From Solibacter sp039934035 (lineage in GTDB: Bacteria; Acidobacteriota; Terriglobia; Bryobacterales; Bryobacteraceae): DNA of 64,000 nt. The position numbers and the translations under genes are program-made. Under the pieces are notes generated by a model. That model saw nothing but the letters and a program-made list of their open reading frames with translations, made no database searches and was not told the DNA's origin. The DNA lies in assembly GCA_039934035.1 (NCBI GenBank), contig JBDTMZ010000072.1, positions 34,930 through 98,929 on the forward strand, written 5' to 3'. Numbering within the stretch: position 1 is the stretch's first letter; the number at the start of each line of letters is the position of its first letter. Shown here piece by piece: positions 1-8,738 of the stretch.

Positions 1-2
1 AG

Positions 3-92
3 CAACTCGCCAACCTGGCGCGGGTGCCGGGAATGCGTCAGGAACTGGCCGAATTAAAAAGGCGCCTGGCCGAACTGGAGCGTCGAAGCTGA
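3..92 (+). CDS. C-terminal end of a gene cut by the window edge, possibly lpxD
   Basis: An open frame enters from the left edge and stops with TGA at 90-92. Only 29 residues are visible: a basic, leucine-rich helix ending in KRRLAELERRS, with a heptad look suggesting a short coiled coil. UDP-3-O-acyl-glucosamine N-acyltransferases (LpxD) often end this way, with a helix after the left-handed beta helix, so that is my best guess. Any helix-ending protein would fit equally well. The stop overlaps the start of the next gene by one base, so the two are probably translated together. Confidence 0.4.
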   Translation, partial: QLANLARVPGMRQELAELKRRLAELERRS

Positions 93-712
93 TGCTGGTT
101 GTCGTGGGGGGACACTCGCGAAATATCGGCAAGACCAGTGTGGTCGCCGGACTCATCCGCCGGCTGCGCGGCTATCGCTGGACTGCGCTGAAAATCACCC
201 AGTACGGCAACGGAGTCTGCGCCAGTCACATCGATACGGCAGCCTGCGGCTGCGAGCCCGAAAACGGCCAGGAGTTCGAACTCAGCGAGGAATACGAAGC
301 CAATGCCACCGATTCGGGACGCTACCTGGCGGCCGGCGCGGAACGCAGTTTCTGGCTGCGCGTTCCCGCGGGGGAACTGCCGCGCGCGGCTGACCTGGTG
401 CACAAGATTCTGGCGCAGGGCGACCACGTCATCGTGGAATCGAACAGCGTGATGGAACTGGTCAAACCCGATGTCTTCCTGATGCTGTTGGATTTCGGCT
501 GCGAGGATTTCAAACCGTCCAGCCTGCGCTTTCTGGATCGTGCCGACGGCTTTATCGTCCTGGATCGCGGCATCAACGCGCCCCTGTGGGCGGAAGTGGC
601 GCGCGGCCTCTGGGATGGCAAGCCGCAGTTTCTGGTCAAGCCCCCGCGCTACGTCACCGCGGAAGTAGCGGACTTCGTCAAATCCCGGACTTCTGCCGTT
701 TCCGGGCGTTGA
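92..712 (+). CDS. MobB-like P-loop NTPase
   Basis: A 206-residue protein that starts one base inside the previous stop codon. A phosphate-binding loop, GGHSRNIGKTS, lies at residues 6-16, placed and spaced as in MobB, which binds GTP for molybdopterin guanine dinucleotide synthesis. The stretch VIVESNSVMEL (about 115-125) resembles the MobB region where a Walker B strand is followed by a conserved acidic residue, and a cysteine-bearing segment (CGCEPENGQE) lies near residue 52. No other molybdenum-cofactor gene is visible, so a different GTPase role coupled to the upstream gene is possible. The last 64 bases overlap the end of a convergent small gene. Confidence 0.6.
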   Translation: MLVVVGGHSRNIGKTSVVAGLIRRLRGYRWTALKITQYGNGVCASHIDTAACGCEPENGQEFELSEEYEANATDSGRYLAAGAERSFWLRVPAGELPRAADLVHKILAQGDHVIVESNSVMELVKPDVFLMLLDFGCEDFKPSSLRFLDRADGFIVLDRGINAPLWAEVARGLWDGKPQFLVKPPRYVTAEVADFVKSRTSAVSGR

Positions 713-945
713 ACCCGAAGGTGCATCAACTCCACGCTGGCGCGGGTGAGGCGGTCCGCGGCGCGCTCCACCTGCTGTTCGATCAAACGCAGATATTCCT
801 GGACGCGAACCTGTTTGCGGACGGTACTGTCACCGGCGAGGTTCACGCAATAGACGCTGGTCTCGATGTTCCCCAGATCCTGGCGCAGATCGTGGATGAG
901 GTCGGCAAGGAGAGTCTCCGCTGTCGAAGGTGAGTAGGATGGCAT
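649..945 (-). CDS. Small histidine-phosphoacceptor-like helical protein
   Basis: I chose the ATG at 943-945, giving 98 residues beginning MPSYSPSTAETLLADLIHD. A longer frame exists upstream, but its residues look like non-coding translation. The segment LLADLIHDLRQDLGNIETS looks like the H-box helix of a histidine-kinase dimerisation domain, and a second amphipathic helix follows (EYLRLIEQQVERAADRL). No ATP-binding domain is present, so it would be a DHp-only protein, perhaps a phosphotransfer partner of the response regulator encoded just upstream on the same strand. Its 3' end overlaps the convergent MobB-like gene by 64 bases. Function is inference; the histidine could be coincidental. Confidence 0.55.
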   Translation of the reverse strand: MPSYSPSTAETLLADLIHDLRQDLGNIETSVYCVNLAGDSTVRKQVRVQEYLRLIEQQVERAADRLTRASVELMHLRVQRPETAEVRDLTKSATSAVT

Positions 946-1132
946 TCGGCGCTCGCTAGAGTGGAAATGCCGAGTATAGCTCCGGTGGGCGGCCGTGGAA
1001 ACGAGATTCTCCAGAATGTGCGGATTGCAGTGACAGAAAGTACCAGGTGCTGTTATGGGACTGCTGAAACCATAGACCTGGAGCGCGGACCCTTGGCCAG
1101 GAGCCTGGACGTAAAGTGGGCGCGCGGGAGGT

Positions 1133-2173
1133 CTATTTCCCGGAGGGCGTCGCAAAGCGGCTCTCCAGTGCGGAAGGGACGCCGGGCTTCCATCCCGGCG
1201 AGTGTACGACTACACGATTGCGGCCTCCTGCCTTAGCCGCGTATAGCGCGTCGTCGGCCTCGCGGATGAGCACTTCGGGCGGGTGATCCTGGTTGGACGC
1301 TACGCCGAGCGAGGCGGTCATGAAGAAAGGCTGTCCTGGCCCGGGGAAGGCCTCGCCGCCAACGGCTTCGCGAATGCGTTCGGCCTGCGCCTCCGCCGTG
1401 CGCGCGTCGCAGCCCGGCAGCACAATCAGAAACTCCTCGCCGCCGTAGCGCCCCACGGAATCGTACCGTCTGCCGATGCCTTTCAGGCGGCGAGCGGTCT
1501 CGCGCAGGACCGCGTCGCCAGCCAAATGGCCCCGCGTGTCGTTGATCAGCTTGAAGCGGTCGAGATCGACCATGACCGCCGACACGGGGTCGCCAGAGCG
1601 GTGGGAGCGCGCCAGTTCATTGTCCAGCCGGTCCAGAATTGCGGTTCGGTTCAACAGGCCGGTAAGTCCATCGTGGGTGGCCTGCTGGCGTAGTGCCTCG
1701 CGGGTGCGAACCAGCTCTTCCTGGAGGTCAAGAATCCGCCTTCCGGCATTGAGACGTACCCGTAACTCATGTGCATTGAATGGCTTAGTGAGATAATCGT
1801 CAGCGCCCGCATTCATCCCCTCAATCAGGTCCTGGGCCTCGGTCCGGGCGGTCAACAACAGAATGTAGATGTAGGGTTCCCGGTTGGAACTGCGCAGCTT
1901 CCGGCAAATCTCAACGCCATCCATGCCGGGCATCATCCAATCCAAAATCGCCAGGCGCGGAGGATCTTCGCCTTCGAGTACGCGGCATGCCTCGTTGCCG
2001 TTGCGCGCAATTACCGCCTGATAGCCCCATTTCGTCAGCATGGTCTTGAGCATCGCCTGGAAGACAGGGTTGTCTTCCGCTGCCAGCACACGCATCGTAC
2101 GAACGGAATCCGGCACGACGAGCGCGGTTGCGATCTCCCTGGCGGTGTCCGTCTCTCCCATTGAGGGCGTCAA
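1133..2173 (-). CDS. Response regulator with GGDEF domain (PleD-like diguanylate cyclase)
   Basis: A 346-residue protein. A receiver domain (about residues 27-145) shows MRVLAAEDN, the phospho-acceptor aspartate in LAILDWMMPGMDG, and the conserved Thr and Lys (LLLTAR, DDYLTKPF). A GGDEF domain follows (about 165-330) with active-site RYGGEEF, so it should make cyclic di-GMP when phosphorylated. The start is uncertain. A TTG at 2173 has GGGAG about 9 bases upstream, ATG at 2161 is in frame just after it, and MRVLAAEDN at 2095 would be the minimal domain start. It faces away from the membrane-protein gene across a 90-bp gap. The DHp-like gene downstream may be its partner. Confidence 0.85.
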   Translation of the reverse strand: MTPSMGETDTAREIATALVVPDSVRTMRVLAAEDNPVFQAMLKTMLTKWGYQAVIARNGNEACRVLEGEDPPRLAILDWMMPGMDGVEICRKLRSSNREPYIYILLLTARTEAQDLIEGMNAGADDYLTKPFNAHELRVRLNAGRRILDLQEELVRTREALRQQATHDGLTGLLNRTAILDRLDNELARSHRSGDPVSAVMVDLDRFKLINDTRGHLAGDAVLRETARRLKGIGRRYDSVGRYGGEEFLIVLPGCDARTAEAQAERIREAVGGEAFPGPGQPFFMTASLGVASNQDHPPEVLIREADDALYAAKAGGRNRVVVHSPGWKPGVPSALESRFATPSGK

Positions 2174-2264
2174 TCAGGTTCTCCCAGATTACTTATCGGT
2201 GATTCCGGCAGATACTTTATTGGTCGCCCCAGAGCGGTGCTATCATGAACAAAATACAGGATCA

Positions 2265-4136
2265 ATGACACCTTTGAAGGGCTACCCGTCAGCTGTGCGC
2301 TTGGCCCTGTACCTGTTCAGCGTGGTGCTGGCCTGTCCCATCCGCTATTGGCCTATGGGCCGCGATGTGGACAGCACGTGGCGGTTCGCACTGAACTTCG
2401 CGGCCGCGCACGGCCTGCTCGCCGGACGTGACATCGTCTTCACTTATGGACCCCTCGGGTATCTGGTCTTTCCCGAAGATATGGGCGGCAATCTGATTGC
2501 CGGGCTGACCTTCCAAACCATCCTCTGGGCGGTGATGGCCGCCATCCTGTTCGACCTGTTTTTCCGCGCCGGCCTGCGGGTTCGCAACCTGGCGCTCTTT
2601 GTGATTTGCTTCGCGCTGGCCGTGCCTCTGTTTTGGTTCAATTTCGGCGGCGGCGAGAATCTGGTGCTGGCCGGTGCGTTCCTGCTGATTGTCCTATACC
2701 GGCAACGCGGTTCCGGGCTGCGCTATGCGGCGGCGCTGGTCATGATCGGGCTGCTTCCCCTGCTGAAGCTCACTGCCGGCATGGTCGGTTTCGCGGCCCT
2801 GGCGGGTTTCGCTGCGGCCCGCATGCTGGAACAGGGGCGGAAGGCGCTTCCGCTGGTCGCCGCGACCGCGATTCTTCCGGCGGCCGTGGCGGTCGCGCTC
2901 TGTCTGGCGAGCCTGCGATCGGCGGCCACCTTTCTCAGCTATCTGTCAGGGAGCGGTGAACTCACCAGCGGCTATAGCGCGGCAATGTCGGTACCCGGGC
3001 CTCCCCTGGAACTGTGGGCGGCACTCGCCGCGGCAGCGCTCCTGGGACTGCTCCTTTATTGGCAGGCCAGTCTCGCGATGGCGCGTTTCTATGCGCTCCT
3101 GCTGGCCATTCCGCTCTTCGTCAGTTTTAAACACGGGTTTGTCCGCCAGGACATGCACGTCATCAACTATTTCTGCTTCGCCGCACTGGCAGCGGCGCTG
3201 CTCGCCTTGGGCGCCTCGCTAGAGCGTCGCAAATTACCCTGCCTGGCACTCTTCCTGCTGATTCCACTAACCCTGTACTTCAGTCGGGTGCCCGCCTTGG
3301 GCCTGATCCCTCCGGTGGCGGAGATGGCGGGGCTGGGTACCGCTCACATGCTCGCCAACGCGATCCCATTCCACGAACTGCGTGCGCGCCTCGCCTCCGC
3401 ACCCAACGACTATCCGGCGGCACAGCGTCTGGAGCCTGAAATGGTAGCGTTGATCGGCAACGCTCCCGTGGCCTCGCTCTCCATTGTCTATACCAATCTG
3501 GCGATTGCCGGCCTGAACGTTCAGTTGTATCCCGTGGTGCAACGCTACTCGGCGTATACGCCCGAATTGGACGGGCGCAACGCCGCATGGATTCGCGATC
3601 GCGGTCCGCGCTTCCTGGTCTTTGACGGGGCTGCGATCGACCGGCGCGACGCGTGGGCGGAGACCCCCGCCATGTGGCTCGAAGTGTATCGCTGGTACGA
3701 TACGCGGGTCCTGGGGCCGCGCAACCTGCTTTTGGAACGGCGCGACGCGCCACGTTTTGGCGCGTTAGAGGGTAGCGGACGCGCCGCCCTTTCGTGGCCC
3801 GGTGAACTGCCTGTTCCGCCCTTAGGAAACTCGCCGTTTTGGAGTGCCACCTGCGGCCTCACGCCCGCCGGACGCATCGCGCAGGCGCTGTTTCGGGTTC
3901 CCGAAGTGCGCATGACGGTCTACCGCGCGGACGCGCCGCCGCGCACGGTGCGCGTGATTCCCGCCGTACTGTCCGCTCCGGTGCCGGCGAATCTTCCGGT
4001 CACCCTGACGGAGTTCGCCGCCGTATTCCGCGGAGAGTCGATGCCGCCGGTCGAGCGCTTGCGCTTTGACGGTCCCGGCGCTGGCTACTACACCTGCGAG
4101 GCGGAGTGGTGGGGTCCGGCCGCGACACGCCCCTGA
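2265..4136 (+). CDS. Large multi-spanning membrane protein of unknown function
   Basis: I chose ATG 2265 (MTPLKGYPSAVRLALYLFSV) because it begins a clean first membrane helix; the frame is open further upstream but that part overlaps the divergent regulator. It is 623 residues long. About ten hydrophobic segments fill residues 10-400, followed by a roughly 220-residue soluble part. The motif TYGPLGYL near residue 66 and the overall layout resemble GT-C/family 39 glycosyltransferase-like proteins common in Acidobacteriota. I see no clear acidic pair that would prove a glycosyltransferase. Convergent with leuD; the 160 bases between hold no gene. Confidence 0.75.
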   Translation: MTPLKGYPSAVRLALYLFSVVLACPIRYWPMGRDVDSTWRFALNFAAAHGLLAGRDIVFTYGPLGYLVFPEDMGGNLIAGLTFQTILWAVMAAILFDLFFRAGLRVRNLALFVICFALAVPLFWFNFGGGENLVLAGAFLLIVLYRQRGSGLRYAAALVMIGLLPLLKLTAGMVGFAALAGFAAARMLEQGRKALPLVAATAILPAAVAVALCLASLRSAATFLSYLSGSGELTSGYSAAMSVPGPPLELWAALAAAALLGLLLYWQASLAMARFYALLLAIPLFVSFKHGFVRQDMHVINYFCFAALAAALLALGASLERRKLPCLALFLLIPLTLYFSRVPALGLIPPVAEMAGLGTAHMLANAIPFHELRARLASAPNDYPAAQRLEPEMVALIGNAPVASLSIVYTNLAIAGLNVQLYPVVQRYSAYTPELDGRNAAWIRDRGPRFLVFDGAAIDRRDAWAETPAMWLEVYRWYDTRVLGPRNLLLERRDAPRFGALEGSGRAALSWPGELPVPPLGNSPFWSATCGLTPAGRIAQALFRVPEVRMTVYRADAPPRTVRVIPAVLSAPVPANLPVTLTEFAAVFRGESMPPVERLRFDGPGAGYYTCEAEWWGPAATRP

Positions 4137-4296
4137 CCCGGCTGCGCGATTGTGAAGCCGCGCGCCGGGACCCGCAGTTGGCCTTCGGTCTTACTGGTGA
4201 GTGCGCTTGAGTTGGGGAAGGCCGCCCCGCCGCAACAGAATCCGCATCGCCAGGGTTGGCGTTCGATGCTACCCGCGGACGGCCCGGCGCGACGGA

Positions 4297-4905
4297 TTAA
4301 ACTGCTGCCGCCAGCGCATTAATGTGCGCCGGGTGCGAAGCTTCGAACGTGGCGATCTCCGCGGACTGCTCGAGGATGTAGCCTAACTCGTCGACGCCCT
4401 TCAACAGGCAATGCTTGGAGAAGGCGTCCACCGGAAATTCCACCTGACGCCCCGAGGGGGTGGTGAGCAGCTGATTCGGCAAATCGATTTTCACCACCGC
4501 ATCGTCACCCGCCGCCAGAAGTTCCGCATGCACATCCGCTGGGACCACGATGGGCAGCAGCGAATTCTTGAGCGCATTCTGCTTGAAAATATCCGCAAAG
4601 CTGGTGCTGATCACGGCGCGCAGTCCCCACTGCGTCAGCGCCCACGGAGCATGCTCGCGCGAACTGCCGCAGGCGAAATTGTCCCCAGCCAGCAGCACCT
4701 GCCGTCCCTGCATCTCGGGCTTGTTGATGACGAACTCCGGCTTCGGATTGCCGTCGGCATCGTAACGCCAGTCATTGAAGAGCTGCTTATCCAGGCCCAG
4801 CTTCGACGTCGTCTTCAGGAAGCGCGCCGGAATGATCTGGTCGGTGTCGACGTTGTTCAGCGGCAGCGGGATCATCTTGCTTTCGAAATTGGTGAATGGC
4901 GTCAT
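4297..4905 (-). CDS. leuD: 3-isopropylmalate dehydratase small subunit
   Basis: A 202-residue protein starting MTPFTNFESKMIPLPLNN. It contains the family motifs NVDTDQIIPARFLK near residue 18 and GDNFACGSSREHAPWAL near residue 70, which form the swivelling substrate-binding domain. With LeuC it isomerises 2-isopropylmalate to 3-isopropylmalate in leucine synthesis. Its ATG overlaps the leuC stop by four bases, so the subunits are translationally coupled. It is the last gene of a leuA-leuB-leuC-leuD operon. The usual family length is near 200 residues, so it is complete. Confidence 0.96.
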   Translation of the reverse strand: MTPFTNFESKMIPLPLNNVDTDQIIPARFLKTTSKLGLDKQLFNDWRYDADGNPKPEFVINKPEMQGRQVLLAGDNFACGSSREHAPWALTQWGLRAVISTSFADIFKQNALKNSLLPIVVPADVHAELLAAGDDAVVKIDLPNQLLTTPSGRQVEFPVDAFSKHCLLKGVDELGYILEQSAEIATFEASHPAHINALAAAV

Positions 4906-6302
4906 AGCAGGGTCCTCACATCGGTGACTACGCCGGTGATGGCGCTGGCGGCGGCAGTCAGGGGGCTGGCGAGGAACGTCCGTCCGCCCTTGCCCTGGCG
5001 GCCTTCGAAATTGCGATTGCTGGTGGAAACGCTGTACTGTCCGGGCGAGAGCTGATCGCCGTTCATGGCGATGCACATGGAGCAGCCGGGTTCCCGCCAC
5101 TCCGCGCCGGCCGCACGGAAAATCTCCGGCAGGCCTTCGGCAATCGCCTGCCGTTTGATTTCCTGCGAACCGGGCACCACCATCACGCGCACCTTATCGC
5201 TGACCTTGCGGCCCTTCAAGATACCCGCCGCGGTGCGCAAATCGCTGATGCGGGAATTCGTGCAGCTCCCGATGAACACGACATCGATGGGGTGCCCAAC
5301 CAGCGGCTTGCCGCCTTCCAGACCCATGTAGGCGAGAGCCTTGGTGATGGAATCGCGTTCCAGCGGGTCGGCCACCTGCGAGGGCTCCGGCAGCGGCGCA
5401 TTGATCGAAACGCCCATGCCGGGATTGGTGCCGTAAGTAATCATCGGTTCCAGCGCATTGGCATCGATGTGCAGCGTACGATCGTAAGTCGCGCCTTGGT
5501 CGGTGCCAAACTGCTTCCAGCGGACCACGGCCTCGTCCCACTCCGCGGCCTTCGGTGCGTGATCGCGGCCCGAGAGGTATTCGAAAGTCGTGTCGTCGGG
5601 AGCGATCAATCCGGCGCGCGACCCGCCTTCGATCGACATGTTGCAGACCGTCATGCGCTCGTCCATGGTCAGAGCGCGGATGGCGCTGCCGGTGTATTCG
5701 AAGATACTGCCGGTGCCGCCGCCCACGCCGATCTGCGCAATCAACGCCAGAATGATGTCCTTGGCCGACACGCCGGCGTGCAGTGTGCCATCCACCTGCA
5801 CCTGGAAGGTCTTCGACTTGCGCTGCAGCAGGCACTGCATGGCGAGCACCTGTTCCACTTCGCTGGTGCCGATGCCGAAGGCCAGAGCGCCGAAGGCTCC
5901 ATGAGTGGCCGTGTGGCTATCGCCGCAGACCACGGTCATGCCGGGCTGGGTAAGCCCGAGTTCCGGCCCGATCACGTGAACGATGCCCTGACGGTCGGAA
6001 TGCACGCCGAGGCAGCGAATGCCGAATTCCTTGCAGTTGGCCTCAAGCTGTTCGAGCTGCTTCCGGGCAATCTGGTCGACGATGGGCAGGCTGCGGTCCG
6101 AAGTCGGGATGCTGTGGTCGGCAGTGGCAATCGTCAGCTCGGGGCGGCGCACTTTCAGGCCGCGCTCGCGCAGTCCCTGGAAAGCTTGCGGAGAGGTGAC
6201 TTCGTGGACCAGGTGTAGGTCGATGTAGAGCAGCGTCGGCGCGCCGGGGCGCTCATGCACTACGTGGGAATCCCAGAGTTTTTCAATGATCGTACGTGGC
6301 AT
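4902..6302 (-). CDS. leuC: 3-isopropylmalate dehydratase large subunit
   Basis: A 466-residue aconitase-family protein, the normal length. It starts MPRTIIEKLWDSHVV and carries DLHLVHEVTSPQAF and GDSHTATHGAFGALAFGIGT. The cysteines that hold the [4Fe-4S] cluster are in IGSCTNSR and in GCSMCIAMN near the C-terminus. With LeuD it carries out the dehydration-hydration step of leucine synthesis. It is third in the leu operon, after an 89-base gap from leuB that contains two inverted repeats, and overlaps leuD by four bases. Confidence 0.97.
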   Translation of the reverse strand: MPRTIIEKLWDSHVVHERPGAPTLLYIDLHLVHEVTSPQAFQGLRERGLKVRRPELTIATADHSIPTSDRSLPIVDQIARKQLEQLEANCKEFGIRCLGVHSDRQGIVHVIGPELGLTQPGMTVVCGDSHTATHGAFGALAFGIGTSEVEQVLAMQCLLQRKSKTFQVQVDGTLHAGVSAKDIILALIAQIGVGGGTGSIFEYTGSAIRALTMDERMTVCNMSIEGGSRAGLIAPDDTTFEYLSGRDHAPKAAEWDEAVVRWKQFGTDQGATYDRTLHIDANALEPMITYGTNPGMGVSINAPLPEPSQVADPLERDSITKALAYMGLEGGKPLVGHPIDVVFIGSCTNSRISDLRTAAGILKGRKVSDKVRVMVVPGSQEIKRQAIAEGLPEIFRAAGAEWREPGCSMCIAMNGDQLSPGQYSVSTSNRNFEGRQGKGGRTFLASPLTAAASAITGVVTDVRTLL

Positions 6303-6320
6303 AAGATCTCATTGGAACGG

Positions 6321-6398
6321 CGGCAGGCGGGAATCGCCTGCCGCTCATGAAAGACTAACCCGGATGAGCGCGGAGCGGGTAGGCTCAGCGCTCATCCG
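6321..6398. other. Two strong hairpins between leuB and leuC
   Basis: A 9-bp stem pairs 6321-6329 with 6335-6343 around a 5-base loop. An 11-bp stem pairs 6361-6371 with 6388-6398 and overlaps the leuB stop codon at 6392-6394. Neither is followed by a T-run on the minus strand, so they are not classic terminators. They sit inside the operon at its only sizeable gap, where they could protect the upstream message from 3' exonucleases or set the leuAB to leuCD ratio. Confidence 0.6.
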
Positions 6399-7477
6399 AT
6401 GGCGGCGCATACTGCCTGCCCCACCTGTTCGGTGGAGGCGGGCGCGCCGGAAGGCCTCAAATCCGCGGTTACGTGACCGCTGTTGAGGACCGCTTCGATG
6501 GCAGTTTCCACCGCGGCGGCTTCTTCCTTCAAACCGAAACTGTAGGCCAGCATCGCCGACACCGAACCGATGGCGCCGAGCGGATTGGCTTTGTTCTGTC
6601 CCGCGATATCGGGCGCCGAACCGTGTACCGGCTCGTACAAGCCCACCCAAGCGCCGCTGGGGCGCTGGGCGCCGATCGAAGCCGAGGGGAGCATCCCAAT
6701 GGAGCCGGCCAATACGGCGCCGATGTCGCTCAAAATATCGCCGAACATATTCTCGGTGACCACGACGTCGAACCGCGTGGGATTGAGCACCAGTTGCATG
6801 GCGCAATTATCTACCAGCAGGTGATCGAGTTCGACATCGGGGAAATCTTTAGCCACTTCGACCACTACGCGGCGCCAGAGCTGCGAGTTCTCCAGCACGT
6901 TGGATTTGTCCACCGAAGTGACTTTCTTGCGGCGCGCGCTCGCCAGGTGGAAGGCCATGCGGGCAACGCGTTCGATTTCCGTGCGGGTATAGGTCATGGT
7001 GTTGACCGCCCGCTCTTCCGCTCCGGCACCGGTAATGCCGCGCGGAGTTCCGTAATACATACCGCCCGTCAGTTCGCGGACGATAATCATGTCGGTGCCT
7101 GCCACCCGCTGGTTCTTGAGGGGTGAAGAATCGAGTTGCGACGCGTAAGCGCGAACCGGACGTAAATTCGCATATACGCCCAAAGCCTGGCGAATGCCGA
7201 GAAGTCCCTTTTCGGGCCGCTTCTCGGGAGGTGCATTATCGAATTCGGGGAGCCCGACTGCGCCCAGCAGGGTGGCATCCGCCGACACGGCCAGTTTCGC
7301 CGTCTCTTCCGGAAACGGAGTGCCGGTCTGATGAATGGCAATACCGCCCAGCAGCCCTTCCGAAAGCTTCAGAGTGTGATTCCATTTGGCCGCGACGTGG
7401 TTCAAAACACGGACTGCTTCGCGGGTGACTTCGGTGCCGATTCCGTCACCGGGGAGAACGAGGACGTTGAGGTTCAT
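6392..7477 (-). CDS. leuB: 3-isopropylmalate dehydrogenase
   Basis: A 361-residue protein starting MNLNVLVLPGDGIGTEV, the family signature. Other motifs are ELTGGMYYG and, near residue 225, VTENMFGDILSDIGAVLAGS, which binds metal and NAD. It oxidises and decarboxylates 3-isopropylmalate to 4-methyl-2-oxopentanoate. Its ATG overlaps the leuA stop codon by one base, and the next operon gene is leuC. Length matches the family. Confidence 0.97.
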   Translation of the reverse strand: MNLNVLVLPGDGIGTEVTREAVRVLNHVAAKWNHTLKLSEGLLGGIAIHQTGTPFPEETAKLAVSADATLLGAVGLPEFDNAPPEKRPEKGLLGIRQALGVYANLRPVRAYASQLDSSPLKNQRVAGTDMIIVRELTGGMYYGTPRGITGAGAEERAVNTMTYTRTEIERVARMAFHLASARRKKVTSVDKSNVLENSQLWRRVVVEVAKDFPDVELDHLLVDNCAMQLVLNPTRFDVVVTENMFGDILSDIGAVLAGSIGMLPSASIGAQRPSGAWVGLYEPVHGSAPDIAGQNKANPLGAIGSVSAMLAYSFGLKEEAAAVETAIEAVLNSGHVTADLRPSGAPASTEQVGQAVCAAIG

Positions 7478-8652
7478 TAGTCTGCTGCCACCGCCTCTTT
7501 GGCTTTGCGGCCATCGAGGATCAGTTTAACGATCTCCTCGTCCATCAGGCCCTTCTTGCGGTGGTCCGCGACCGCGGTGAAACGGTGATACAAGGCGTCG
7601 AGTTCATCCTTGGTGAGGTCGAAGCCGGCGCGCTGCGCGCGTTCATTCAACGCGTGGCGGCCGCTATGCTTGCCCAGCACGAGTTTGCCCTCGGGCACGC
7701 CGACGGTGCGCGGGTCGATAATTTCGTAAGTGGATTTTTCCTTGAGGTAGCCATCCTGGTGGATGCCCGCCTCGTGCGCGAATGCGTTGCGTCCCACAAT
7801 CGCCTTATTCGGTTGCGGCCCGAAAGTGATGATGGAGCTCAGCAGTTCGCTCGCCGAGTAAAGATGCTCGGTGTGGATGCCGGTGTGATACGGGTAGCTA
7901 TCGGCGCGCGTCTTCAGGATCATGACGATCTCTTCGAGCGAGCAATTGCCCGCGCGCTCGCCGATTCCGTTCACGGTGCATTCAATCTGCCGGGCGCCGG
8001 CTTCAATCGCGGCCAGCGAATTGGCCACGGCCAGACCGAGGTCGTCATGGCAGTGCACGCTGACGATGGCGCAATCGCCCAACGCCTTGGTGATCCGCCC
8101 GATCAATGCCCCGTACTCCTTGGGCGTGGAGTAGCCCACGGTATCGGGAATATTGACGGTGCGGGCGCCCGCGGCGACCACGGCTTTGGAGATCTTCTCC
8201 AGAAAATCAGGCTCGGTGCGCGCGCCGTCTTCCGCCGAGAATTCGACGTCGTCCACGTGGCGGCGGGCCAGCTCGACGGCGGCCACCGCTTCGTCCAACA
8301 CCTGCTGCTGCGTTTTCTTGAGTTTGAATTTCAGGTGAATCGGGCTGGTGGCGATGAAGGTGTGTATGCGCGGCCGCTTGGCATGCTGCAGCGATTTGGC
8401 GGCGCGTTCCACGTCTAAGGTGCAGCTGCGCGCCAGCGCAGCCACCTGTGCCCACGGGAACTCGCGGCTGACGGCGTCAACCGCCTCGAAATCACCTTCG
8501 GAGGCAATCGGAAAACCAGCTTCGAGAATATCAACGCCCAGCTCAACGAGCTTGCGCGCCATGGTTAGCTTTTCGGGTACGGTCATGCTGCAACCGGGCG
8601 ATTGCTCGCCGTCGCGCAGCGTCGTGTCGAAAATGTATACTCTGTCGCTCAC
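7477..8652 (-). CDS. leuA: 2-isopropylmalate synthase
   Basis: First gene of the leucine operon. The N-terminal RVYIFDTTLRDGEQSPG and SVHCHDDLGLAVANS are the metal and substrate motifs of the alpha-IPM/homocitrate synthase family. I place the start at the GTG at 8650-8652 (VSDRVYIFDTTLRDG, 391 residues). Family members begin just before this motif, and the choice leaves an 86-bp promoter region before the divergent LysR gene. An in-frame ATG at 8712 would add 20 residues but has no Shine-Dalgarno sequence and would take up that region. At this length the C-terminal leucine-binding regulatory domain appears to be missing (the full enzyme is usually around 500 residues or more), so feedback control may be weak and transcription may matter more. 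Confidence 0.93.
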   Translation of the reverse strand: MSDRVYIFDTTLRDGEQSPGCSMTVPEKLTMARKLVELGVDILEAGFPIASEGDFEAVDAVSREFPWAQVAALARSCTLDVERAAKSLQHAKRPRIHTFIATSPIHLKFKLKKTQQQVLDEAVAAVELARRHVDDVEFSAEDGARTEPDFLEKISKAVVAAGARTVNIPDTVGYSTPKEYGALIGRITKALGDCAIVSVHCHDDLGLAVANSLAAIEAGARQIECTVNGIGERAGNCSLEEIVMILKTRADSYPYHTGIHTEHLYSASELLSSIITFGPQPNKAIVGRNAFAHEAGIHQDGYLKEKSTYEIIDPRTVGVPEGKLVLGKHSGRHALNERAQRAGFDLTKDELDALYHRFTAVADHRKKGLMDEEIVKLILDGRKAKEAVAAD

Positions 8653-8738
8653 GAATCCATTATTACGGCCGCTTGTTTGATTTAGCAAATTTATAATTTT
8701 AGCGGTCTGCATTAGCGGATGTTATAGTGAGGGCAGGC
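8653..8738. promoter_or_regulatory. Divergent leuA / LysR control region with three TTAGC repeats
   Basis: An A/T-rich island in otherwise G/C-rich sequence. A perfect TATAAT at 8692-8697 on the plus strand could serve the LysR gene, whose ATG is 42 bases downstream; a matching -35 box is poor. TTAGC occurs at 8682-8686, 8699-8703 and 8712-8716, the last two extended to TTAGCGG. LysR proteins commonly bind repeated sites between themselves and the divergent target, so these are candidate operators. This is inference from position and repetition. Confidence 0.45.
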
